Of a DNA stretch of 64,000 nucleotides, positions 47,136 to 57,460 are shown piece after piece. The DNA is from Emmonsiellopsis sp. PD_33 (lineage: Eukaryota; Ascomycota; Eurotiomycetes; Onygenales; Ajellomycetaceae): assembly GCA_032988165.1 (NCBI GenBank), contig JANTQF010000002.1, positions 186,001-250,000 on the forward strand. Direction: 5' to 3'. A program made the position numbers and the translations under genes. Below the pieces are notes generated by a model. It did no database searches and was not told where the DNA came from. It saw nothing but the letters and a program-made list of their open reading frames with translations. Position 1 is the stretch's first letter, and each line of letters begins with the position of its first letter.

Positions 47136-48851
47136 ATGGCTTCCTCCTATATTTTAATAGAGAATCGAATCTCTGAAGCTCTATCTACAATTACTGACAA
47201 GAAAAAACCAAATATAAGGGCTTTAGCCACAGAATATAAGGTCCCCTACTTGTGTCTGTACAACCAATATTGTGGTCACACCACCCGGACGAATTGACCT
47301 CCAGCGAACCAATTACTATCTTTTGGCCAGGAAGAATCACTATGTCTGTATATAACAGGCCTAGATAAAATAGGTTTACCTCCCAATCACTTGATGATTG
47401 GTGGTGCAGCACGTTTTATCCTTATGGAAAGCCATGATGATCTGACTGAACCCCCCCCAGAGATCAGGGAGCACTGGGTCAAAAGATTCATCAAATGCCA
47501 CCCTGAATTCAATATATGCAGGCAAAAAATGATAGACATGCAATGGAAGCAGGCTCATGAGCCACCTTTTATACTTGATTGGTTCAATTGCTTCAAGGTG
47601 ACTGTGGATAAGTACAGGATCCAGGTGTGTGATATCTACAACTTTGATGAGACTGGATTCCATATAGGAATAGGGTGAGATCAATGGATTGTCACCTGAG
47701 ATATGTGAAGGACTATGTATGTTGGAAGTTCAAATAACAGGGAAAGCCTCAGTATCATAGAGGCAGTCTCTGCAGACAGCTTCACCATTCCACCTTTATA
47801 CATCCTCACTGTGAAGCTAGTACAACAGTGCTACACTGATGATATTGAGCAATTTGCAAAGGTTGCAACCTCAGATACTGGCTATAATAATGATAGAATC
47901 ACTTTTCAATGGATTCAACACTTCCATAAGTACACCAAATCCCGTACCAAGGGTACCCACTGCCTGTTACTACTGGATGGATTTGACTCCCATTGCATGT
48001 ATGAATTCATGGAATATTGCAAAAAACAACAGATTATTCCCTTCTATCTCATCCCTCATATGAGTCATTTGCTGCAACTGTTAGATGTTGGTGTTTTTCA
48101 GGCCTACAAGCATCACCATTTGCAGGCTGTAGAGGAAGCTACTTGATGTGGCTGTGAGAAATTTATAAAGGTTGAATTCCTCAATGCAATCACCTCTATA
48201 TGGAAGGCAACGTTCAAGATAGGGACAATTAAATGAGGTTGGGAGTTAACTGGCCTCATTCCATTCAATCTGTCCATTGTCCTTAATAAATTATGTGAAT
48301 ATGAGACAACCCCTGTGAGCCCCCTGGCATTGATTTCTGACTCCATTATAGGGAAAACACCAAGAACTGTACGGCAGTTTGACCACTATAAATGGAAGCT
48401 TGCAGACCTTGAGGCTGACAGTGAGGAATTAATGTACTACATGTCACTCACCCAGAAGCTTATGAAGGATAGTATTGTGATGGCAAATACAGCTGCCCTT
48501 CTGCAGCATGAACTATCTCAAACCTCTGCTGCTACAGCTGCTCGCGAACACTGTAAGAGAGCTTCATGAAAGGTAGTCCACCATGGAGGTGTCATTTCTG
48601 CATCTAATGTACGCTGTATGATGATAATTACCCAAAAACTGAATGATGAGGAGGCTTTAGAAAAAATGCGACCAAAATGGAATAAGGTGATGAAGGAACT
48701 TAAGAGATATGCCAGGGACCATGGAATTAATGTTAAAGCTACCAAATTTACTAGGAGATCATGGAATCCAATTACCTAGGCCATTATCAACTTGTATTTC
48801 TCAAATCTAACTCCGTTGGTTGATAAATTAATTAAATGTTGCACCCATTGA
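47136..48851 (+). pseudogene. pogo/Fot1 transposase, eight stops, no frameshift
   Basis: DDE transposase that cuts and pastes the element at TA. A single 572-codon frame runs from ATG 47136 to TGA 48849-48851. The N-terminus has the pipsqueak-like helix-turn-helix (ISEALSTI, KPNIRALATEYKVPY), then a CENP-B-type second DNA-binding part (HWVKRFIKCHPEFN). The catalytic triad is visible: FDETGF (47641-47660), LLLDGFDSH (47970-47995), LLQLLDVGVF (48073-48100). C-terminal helices contain AREHCKR. The eight internal stops are seven TGA (the first at 47295) and one TAG, all where Arg or Gln is expected. Frame length is right for Fot1-like enzymes. A few substitutions would restore the frame; it is the least damaged gene here. 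Confidence 0.93.
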
Positions 48852-48855
48852 AGAT

Positions 48856-48961
48856 TTTTACGTTGAGATGGCGGTTTTCATTGAGGTGGCGGACCCTCGT
48901 ATGCGAGGGTCCGTCCAAAGATGGAGGAAAAGCGTAGCTGACGTAAGCTTAAGGGCCCGGT
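48856..48961 (-). repeat. pogo right terminal inverted repeat
   Basis: Reverse complement of the left repeat, better preserved in CG content (GGCGG, GCGAGG, CCGTCC). Confidence 0.92.
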
Positions 48962-48963
48962 TA

Positions 48964-49380
48964 TGACTATTTTAATAGTTAGTAGTATCTTATGTGCTGG
49001 AAAAATATGATAGAGACAGAGAATTCCTAGGAGAATATGGAAAATCTTGAGAATGTACAAAATTTAATTGATGAGTTTAATATGCAATTTAATTATAAGA
49101 TGATGAAGCTGAAGTGCTATCAACCCAAGTAATAACTAGCTTACATATAGAAAGAGGAGAAGAAAAAGGATAAGTTCCTGAAAATTAAATCTCATTATTT
49201 CATACTAATATTAAAAGCTCTGAGGGGTGCAGTAGATAAAAAATAAACTGAAAAATACCAGAGAAAAATCAGAGCATACACCATATTTAATCTAGGAAGA
49301 CAGGCTATTTTCATTAAAGTCAGAATTAATCAAGTACATCAAAATAGAATAATTATACTTACATAAAGAACTGAGATGAT
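48964..49380 (+). pseudogene. G3 chromodomain remainder and pol end
   Basis: Continuation of G3 Pol after the pogo element: YFNS, YLMCWKNMIETEN-like and ENLENVQN-like blocks of the chromodomain to about 49130. The non-coding gap to the antisense gene follows. The pogo insertion falls within the first strand of the chromodomain. Confidence 0.85.
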
Positions 49381-50180
49381 ATCAAATAACCTCTCTACCT
49401 TCTTCAACACTTTCTTATATTAAATGACTGCTTGGTCTCATTACTACTAAATCTCAGAGAGTAGCTATATTACATCAGTATACTTAAGTTTGTCTAATAG
49501 ATTTTTAAAGTAATTTAATTACTTAGCTGCATCAATCAACTCTATAGTGTCTATATATGCATTAATGAGAATCTATGGTGCAGTTAGCAATCAGTTTTTT
49601 TCTTTTTAAATTAACTGTGGGAAAACTCATCATCTCATAGTAATAATAGTACTATGCACACTAAGAACAGCAAGTTACATATAGATCCTTAAGAGGGTAA
49701 TAAAATGCCTTCACACCAGCCTTAGTGGTTAAGTAGTGAACACACTCCCTACACTATTTTAATAAGTATAGGCTCTTAGTAGATCTCTTTCAGTACTTAT
49801 CCTTCTCCTCTTTAATTTTCTTCTTATCATTATTATTATCATCATCCTCATTCTTATCTTTCTTATCCTTATTCTTGTCCTTATTATTGCTATTATCCTT
49901 TAGAGCCTACATGGTGAGCTGTGCAAAATCTCTGGCCAACTAGATAATAGATGTCAGGGCAGTGAGAATGAGAGTAAAATGAACTGGAGTAATAAGGAGT
50001 ATAGAGATAGATAGATGACTAGGCATGTAGAGAGAGATGATAGTAGCAGAAAATAATGTAAAAGTACATGCAGAAGAGGAGCTGTGAGAAAAGATAAAAA
50101 GAGAATCTTTATAATAGAAGAGTGTAGCTGGAAAGGGGTGTAATAGAGTTTGAGAATTTTAGGGTGAGAGAGTACTGCAC
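49381..50180 (-). pseudogene. family G antisense accessory gene (G3)
   Basis: Same gene as at 33010, here on the minus strand because G3 is reversed. The Cys-cluster CREC lies near 49755-49744. The acidic tract is seen as the ATTATTATCATCATCC run at 49815-49900. The MQ-A segment lies at about 49900-49940, and the Ser/Thr N-terminus runs to about 50170. The intron region lies at about 49570-49630 (TTAGTTTTTTTCTTTT, with AATTAACTGTGG inside). Tail-to-tail with pol as in the other copies. Confidence 0.6.
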
Positions 50181-50965
50181 AGGGGGGTAGCTGGCCCTAT
50201 AAGAGAGTTAGAAGAGAAGAGAAAGCCTGACAGCATATGTCCTCTACACACATGTGATGATGTGAGAGTTTGGGAGGCTATTTTGAATTAATATTTTTTA
50301 TTTTGAACTATCAAAGTACATCTATTAGTAATTTTTATAACATAGTATCTTGATGATATAAAAGAAGTAAAGAAAAGCAATATATTATACTCAAGTAATA
50401 TTATATAGCTATAACATGTAAAAAGCAAAATAATCATCTAACTATGTGGACATGCATTCAGACTGGGTAATCTAAAAATAGAGTATAACTAATGCATAAA
50501 GCATTCATAAACCAGTAGAAGACATCATAGACACTCAGACAAGAAGATACTATATTAAAGTAGATAATGAGTAGGATGGTAGATTAAATTATAATACTAA
50601 TATTTAATAGAGGAAATAAAAAAATGTAGTAAAGTAGAGGATATATATATTCATAGCTGTATATTAAATTACCTACTCACTATCACTCAGATGTCTGATC
50701 ATGAAAAACAAATATTAACTATATTATATACTGAATTACCTAGCAATGAAATTACTGATTCCTGCAATATAATTAACATATAGAATATGAAACTACCTGA
50801 CTGCAACAATCTGAACCTTTTATTAAGTATAGTAATCTAAATCTTCTATAATGTGCAACAGTCTGAACCTTCTATAATATGCATTATGCATCAGCCTGGT
50901 TCTTTAGCTACAACATGGAAAATCCATGAATCCACTGGAGGTCAGCTCCTAAAGGGAGAGGTAGT
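50181..50965. other. G3 3' non-coding region with polypurine tract
   Basis: Counterpart of 11660-12439 in G1. Ends CTAAAGGGAGAGGTAGT (50949-50965), the polypurine tract directly before the 3' LTR. Confidence 0.7.
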
Positions 50966-51284
50966 TATAATGTACAAAGAAGACTACATATCACATGTAG
51001 ATCAACTGTGCTCTTAGACCTTGGATTTTGGATTTTGAGCTCAGTAGTGTGTCTGATAGTGTGCCTGGCAATGCACACATGGTGTACACTTAGTAGCTAG
51101 CTATTAATATATATACTGTGCAGGTTTCTTATGAAAAGAACTAGCAAATAATTCTATTACTATATGACTTCTACATTTAAAATATACATACATTTTTACC
51201 TGTCTATTCCCATCACACTGTTCAATGACTCATAGTCTGCCTTTTCAAATCAAAAAGCCTTTATATTTAATGCTGGACATTACA
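50966..51284 (+). repeat. G3 3' LTR
   Basis: TATAATGTACAAAGAAG to GCTGGACATTACA, followed by AAAAT. Confidence 0.92.
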
Positions 51285-51299
51285 AAAATATTTCCTACC

Positions 51300-54038
51300 T
51301 CTAAAATAGGAAATTATAATTAACTGAATTAGCTAGCTAATATTAATCTTCTTATAACTATAAACTGAGATCCTAATGGCATCTTCTTCTGCAGCCACAC
51401 AGTCACTAATAATAGAATCAAAAGAAATATTATTATAATAATAGTAGAAGAAACTCTACTTGTTAAACAGCTCTTTCTCAGCTTCTATTATAATTATAAA
51501 AGTATGAACCACAGCTCCTATAGCTCTCTTACATTAGGTTAGAATATAATTCTTAGCTGATCAATCAGACATCAGACTAAAAAAAATTTATTACTCTCTT
51601 CAGATTAGAGGATCATTCTATCATCATCATCTAATTAAAGCTTTAGAAAGTGCATTAAGATCTGTCACAGCTATAGTAGCAGGAAAGTAATAAGGAATGC
51701 TACTGTACAAAATAGGTAGGCCAGAGGATATCATAAATTTATATATGAGATTTTAATTTACCTGTGAAAGTTACTTTTATATACTACTCTCTAGAACCTC
51801 TAAAGATTCATCATCTTTCTAGATCCCAATAAACCATAGAAGCATTATTCTCCACTCTATAATAACTGGGCCTGTGCTCCCATGGGAAATGTATGGCATG
51901 ATGATTTATATATTTTCCTGCCTATAAGAAATGATTTTTTAGCTGGTCTTAAAATCCTATAAATTCTGATCAGTAAGTATTTATAGAGAAACATCCTAAA
52001 TAATTCTATCATCTGGAAACTTCCTTCTATGAAGTCAGTAATTCCACTCAGAGATATAATAATGCATACTAGGGACTATGATTGTGCAGTTTGCATGATT
52101 CTCATTCATTATACTAATAGACTCTTAGATCATATTCATGCTATAGCTTTCTTCAGTAAGGTAACAAATATTAACATTAATATATCAGAAAAACATGCTA
52201 TCCTCTTTCCTGGCAAACTTGATGTAATAGAGGTAGGAAATGAGCTACATCCGATGATTCAGATAAAGAGTAATATACTAGATATAATAAATCAGATCCT
52301 GATGAATTATCTGCTAAATAATTTTATGAAGCATTGTGTAAAGCTACTCCAGCAACTTCTAATCTTTCCACTAATGAAATAAATATATATCCCATTTATA
52401 TGATACAATTTTTCTGAGAGTATTATAAGTAGTTAGTACATTTCCTTCAGCTAGTCATATTCAGAGCTAGGAGAAAATCAAAAGAGATAAAGAGTTATCT
52501 TTATATTAATCACTTAGCATACAGTCCATATCTATGTTTTCTAACTCAAGGTTTTTCAATATGTTCACCTAGTTCAGTGGAATGATAGAAGAGAGAGCAG
52601 TATGCTTTATATAATATATTTAAAGAAGGTCCTCAGGATGGGCAGAACAGCAGCCTTTACAGAAATAATGAAAAGTGCTATTAGCAGTATAGATCTAGTC
52701 AAAATTTCTGCAGCTATTAATAACAGTTTTAAGCCTAGATGTTAAGGCTGCCTGGTTCAAACCCCAAGTCAGAAGACCAATTTTTCCTCCAAGATTAACA
52801 GTATGATAGTAGTATAAAGAAAAAGGAAATAATAATTTCACAAGCTAATTTAAAAGCTTGATAAGCTAGCTATCATTCAGCTCCTTCATATTACTTAGCT
52901 GGGCTTTTAGAGTAGGCTTGATATTTTAATAACATGCACATCTACAACAGCTAGCTTCTCAACACTTTTTAACAGCTTTAGTAATATCTGGATCATCCTT
53001 ATTAGCACTCTAATTCTCAAGCTCTATCATTTCTTCTGGAGACAGGCTGGCAAAATGAGAGAGGCTGATGTTGGATAGGGAAGTGGCTATTAATAAAACT
53101 AATTAACTAGAGATATGTTGTGGGTGAGGAGTAGGTAAATCAGGGCCAGGATTTTAAGAAGTATCAGGTGAGAAAGCAGAGGAGGATATTAGAACTAACA
53201 CAGAATAGTAGTAATTATCCTGAGGAGAGTAAGGGAAAAGTAGAGGTATTTAGCCAGTCATATGGGAATTACATGATGAAGTTGGAGGAGGTTGAGGTTG
53301 AAGATTTCAAGATGATAGAGATAGAGGAATTAAAGGCTAAAAGTTAATAGGTGCAGGAAGAGATAATGAGATACCTGCAGTGAGAATTCCCTTAGAGCCA
53401 AAATGAAGCCTAGTAGTATGAATGACTTTCATATTTAATTTAGAACTAATAAAATCTGACTTGAAGACTAAATCAAGATTAGCAAGTATCAGCTTCTTAT
53501 AAAGCTTTTTACCTCTTATAAAATTTTAAGATAGCTGAATCCACATCACCTGATTAATCCTCCTTACTGCAGATAAATAGTCATAATTTCTTGTAAGAGT
53601 TAATGCACACTGGCATCATTTTTCCTTCTTTAATATGGATTAGAATTTATTAGTAATAGGTTTTCCCCAGTACTCCATATAAGTTTTATATCCTTCTCTA
53701 GAGAAATCTTAATGAACCTTAACTGCCTCAGCTACATAATTAATCTTAATAGTCTGATGATAGAAGTCAGCCTTAGATATTACTATCTATCAGACTTTAT
53801 TCTTCTTTATTCACTTGAAATATGCAGCTATCTCATCCTTTCTATTCTCATGTTTACTCATAATCAGATTGGCAATTTCACACTGAACCTAATAGTATAG
53901 ATGCAGGTGCTTATTCAGGGTATCAATATACTTCTAAATCTTTCTGGTGGTTGCAAATTTATACTCTCCATACTCAATCAAGGCAAGGAAATTAGTAGGC
54001 TTCAGAGTTAGAGCATGCAGATTTTAGCAGTTCAACAT
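51300..54038 (-). pseudogene. family M extra ORF downstream of integrase, unknown product
   Basis: Not recognised. From an ATG at 54038 the minus strand reads about 500 codons in one frame with only RIP-type stops: MLNC, ALIEYGEYKFATTRKI, VQCEIANLIMSKHENRKDE, YKTYMEYWGKPITNKF, LYKKLILANLDLVFKSDF (to about 53400). A Pro/Ser-rich linker follows (53380-53050), then SLSPEEMIELEN and a Cys-bearing segment, CxEASCCRCACY (about 52940). Beyond 52700 the frame is less certain; there are pieces such as HHAIHFPWEHRPSYYRVENN (about 51900). The latter part is shared with M1. Candidates: a third retroelement ORF (env-like position) or a captured gene. No signal peptide or membrane span is visible in the readable part, which argues against a classical envelope. 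Confidence 0.5.
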
Positions 54039-54500
54039 TTTGTAGAAAGGTGGTAATAAAATTGTAGATATAGTGTTATTATGTGTTATGTAAATTAGTT
54101 TAAAGGTAAGGCTAAGATGTCTGTGATGATGGTGAGGAAGAGGCTGAGAGAAATATAAGGTAGAGTATACTCTTATGATTTTTTAAATGTAAGATGTAAA
54201 AGATAGTCACAGCTAGTAAAATAAGAGAATGAGAAAGACATACTACCATAAAATGAAAAAAATAAAGAAAATTACAAAGAAATGTGAAGATACATCTAGG
54301 TCCTGACATACTACTCATACTGGCATTTAAATCACAAAGAGATAACTAATAAAGGAAATAAACTGATGAGTGAATATAGCTAAATAAAGAAAATAAAGAA
54401 AATGAATGAAATAAGAAAATAAATGTAATGATCAGATAATGACTATAAAACTTTTATTATGAGAAATCAGAGATTATAAAATATCCTCTTCCCTACTCAT
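54039..54500. other. M2 spacer between pol and the extra ORF
   Basis: AT-rich with A-rich runs. No frame beyond the mutated end of pol. Could hold the promoter of the downstream ORF. Confidence 0.45.
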
Positions 54501-57460
54501 ATTTTCTTTCTTTTTATTACTATCTTTCATCAGATCTATATCATTCAACACCATTAGCATTTAATCATTATGAAGGTAAAATTTCTTTATCTGATTATCT
54601 ATAGTAGTGTTGCAGAATAGTGTGCTATTCAGCTCTTCAAGACAGTAAGTATCTTTCTCATGATTTGCCTCTCACATGTGATATAAACTCAATCATCAGA
54701 AGTTAAGTTTAATAGAATAAGATGTTTCTATTTTAATATCATGCAGAAGGATAAGATCTCCCATCTAAACTAAATCACATATTAATTACTTAGTTTTATT
54801 AAATAGATTCTGATTTTTCTTCTATATGCACTGTAGATGAAAGGCTGCCTCCTTTAAATTCTCATTCTATCTCTCTAATTATTAAATTCACATGTATATC
54901 AAGTTAGTATAAGAGCAAACTATATACTATAGAAGTATTTACCACATTAGAACTTCAAGCTCAACAGAGAGAATAACATTATAATTATATTACAGATAGA
55001 ATAGTATCTCACCTATTAATTATCAAATAAAAATACAATTTACTTATAATGCTAAGTAGAAATAATTAACTCAATTCTACCTATCTATAGTAAGCTTTGC
55101 CAGCACATCTGAAATAGGGTAGTGGCCACATTCAACCATACTATTTACTTTCACATTGTACAGTAAAATCATTATCTACTTGATATAATACTTGGCAGTG
55201 AGAATTCTGGTCTACTTCTGATTTTCCAGTCTATTATCACATATCATTTCTCAGAAACAGCCATATTAGCATATAATATTCTTATAAATAAACTGAGCTA
55301 TATACTCTATTTTAGTATGAGTAAGGGGCTAGCCTTCAACTCAGCCTATAAGGTCATTTCAAGTAATAATTATACATAATTTTTCCTAGTTCTTTGAAAA
55401 TTTAACAACATCAATACACCACTTATCCTACAGATAGTTGCAGTGAGTCAGATACAGTAGTTCCTCAAGATAGTTACTTTCCTGAAATTGACACTCACAG
55501 TATTTCTTGCAATATATCTTGACCTCAGTAAATAGACTTTCCTACTAATATTACTAAGAGATCTTATAATTGATTGCCTCACAACCTTTATAACTAGACT
55601 CATTATGTATTTAAGCAATAATTTCCTTCTGCTCATTCAGATTGTCCACCATACACCTTAGTAGAATCTCTTTATTTAACTAGTAAAATAAATGTTGCTC
55701 ATGTATCATATAGTTCAGTGCATACTTGCACCATTTCAGGAAAACCTTACAAGGAATATTATTAGGCTGCTTCAAGGTTATGAGATACTTAGCAATCAAT
55801 TTACTGCAGTTAGAATAGAATGGTAAAAGAATGTGAGATTTTTCACTATTAGTATCATTAGAAATATTAAAGTTAGAGATAATAATAGAAGTCATACTAA
55901 TATAATTAAACTCTACCTTAATAAATTTATTAATATTTTAATCCTTAGATATCTCATTATTAGCAGGTAGTCATCAAGAAAGACCATCAGCAGCACTATG
56001 AATCCATTTAGAAATATAATAAACATCAAAATCAAATATTTAAATTCAGGAAAGCTAGTTAGTTATCAGAGCATCAGGAAGATTAGTAGCCATTTAGTTG
56101 AGCTATGCAATTAAAATTTTTATATTAGTTTTAAGAATGAAATGAATATTATATAGATAATATTAGCATTTCTTTAACATTTTGAGAATAGCTTAGTATT
56201 CTTACTTTCCTGCATTATACTTCACTTCCACTGAGCTCTAAATCTCACTCTCATATTAATAGGAATAAAGTTTTCTATTCTTAATATTTTACTAGCTTAG
56301 CATTCCTCTCCAGCCATACTTACTAATATTAGTTGCAACTATAATATCCTCAGTGCCTTCAGAATAATCAATGCAGTGCAAAGCAGGAGACTAATATAAC
56401 ACTTGACTACTTAGATTTTTAGATGAAAAAGGTGTTTTTCTTGAACAGCAAATAGATTAAGTTGGAAATGAGAGTAAAGTTTAGAATTTAGATGTAATAG
56501 TACATATAAACATTAATGAAGGCATAAGCTCTAGAGATCTCAGTTGATTTAGATCATTCAATGATTTTGATAATTTTAGTGGCCTCAGAGTAGCAGCTGT
56601 CAGCATTAATAATATATTCAATGAGAATTATACTGTAAAGCATAAAGGAGACTGCATGTCACATGTAGATCAACTGCACCCTTGGACCTCAGATCTCAGA
56701 CCTTGGGCCTGGCAGTGTGCCTGACAGTGTGCCTGGCAATGTGCATGTGGTGCGCACTTAGTAGCTAGCTATTGATATATATGCTGTGCAGGTTTCTTAT
56801 AAAAAGAACCAGCAAACAGTCCTATTACTATATGACCTCTATGTTTGAAATATACATACATTTTTACCTGTCTATTCCCATCACACTGTTCAACGACTCA
56901 TAGTCTGCCTTTTCAAATCAAAAAGCCTTTATATTTGATGCTGGACATTACATATACTAGAGCAGCTAAACTCAGATTTTATAATCTAGATGCATGTATT
57001 TAAGAGCTCAATGCTGATTAGGGTCTGATCTAGATTTTAAAAATGCTTTAAAATAAATTAGTAAATTTCTAGTATAATCTCTTTATTATTATATTAAGAT
57101 TATGGACCTTTTATACTGACATTATCCATAAAATTATCTATCTGATAGGGAATATTCAAACAAAGAATGCAAGCTATAATTTAGCAGAAAGTAACTATAG
57201 AATTCATGGCACCTTACAGCAATGTTGTCTGACAGAGAAGGCTAATTAGAGTTTGAAAGGTAGTTATATTATAGCTATTCTCATGCAAAGTGATCTAATT
57301 ATAATTAGAAAAGAAATTCATCATGCTGATGATAACTTGCCCAGTAAAATCTTCTGCAAAAGTATTAATACTGAGTAAAATGTATGTATCTCAAATTGTA
57401 ATAACATTTATATTCATATAGATATTAATGATTTAATATTTCTCAGACTCCTTCTTTTTG
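54501..57460 (-). pseudogene. M2 pol: RT, RNase H, integrase, degraded
   Basis: Minus strand. RT at 57450-56960: AEDFTGQVIISMMNFFSNYN-like start, then ITLHENSYNITTFQT, and the catalytic box as NFMDNVSIKG, where VDDV is usual (second Asp now Asn). The solo LTR interrupts after this. RNase H at 56590-56000: YGWRGMLxQ, VEVKYNAGK, FDFDVYYISKWIHSAADGLS. Integrase zinc region at about 55690-55490 (EQKEIIA, then CKKYCECQ). Core at 55430-55100 (VEGxPLTHTKIEYIAQFIYK, MICDNRLENQ). C-terminal GPY-type domain at about 54880-54540 (GDLILLHDIKIETSY, EELN). No chromodomain, so a different clade from family G. Confidence 0.87.
56634..56952 (+). repeat. solo family G LTR inside M2 pol
   Basis: 319 bp, TGTAAAGCATAAAGGAG to GCTGGACATTACA, with duplication TATAC at 56629-56633 and 56953-56957. 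M2 RT sequence lies on both sides. A solo LTR with one intact duplication is the product of recombination between the two LTRs of a full element. Confidence 0.95.

Larger units (their letters stand above)
46980..48961 (+). mobile_element. Fot1/pogo-type DNA transposon (Tc1/mariner superfamily)
   Basis: 1982 bp with long inverted repeats of about 105 bp. The ends read ACTGGGCCCTTAAG and, on the other strand, ACCGGGCCCTTAAG. They share the ACGTCAGC and GGACGGACCCTCGC blocks. TA duplication. One transposase frame. It keeps many CG dinucleotides (ACGTCAGCG, GGACGG, CTCGC, GCGATG and others), unlike all surrounding DNA. Confidence 0.95.
41783..51284 (+). mobile_element. G3: complete plus-strand family G chromovirus carrying a pogo element
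   Basis: LTRs 41783-42101 and 50966-51284 (319 bp each). Target duplication AAAAT at 41778-41782 and 51285-51289. The M2 sequence is continuous across the site in M1. Subtracting the pogo element leaves about 7.52 kb, equal to G2. Confidence 0.94.

Noticed and set aside
47376..47684. Open frames opposite the pogo transposase (also 47191-47412, 48113-48346, 48518-48745)
   Set aside because: They are reverse-strand shadows of the transposase gene; the plus strand shows the DDE motifs.
52741..52790. GGTTCAAACCCC, resembling a tRNA T-arm
   Set aside because: No A box, anticodon arm or acceptor stem can be folded around it, and it lies inside the family M unknown ORF on the other strand.
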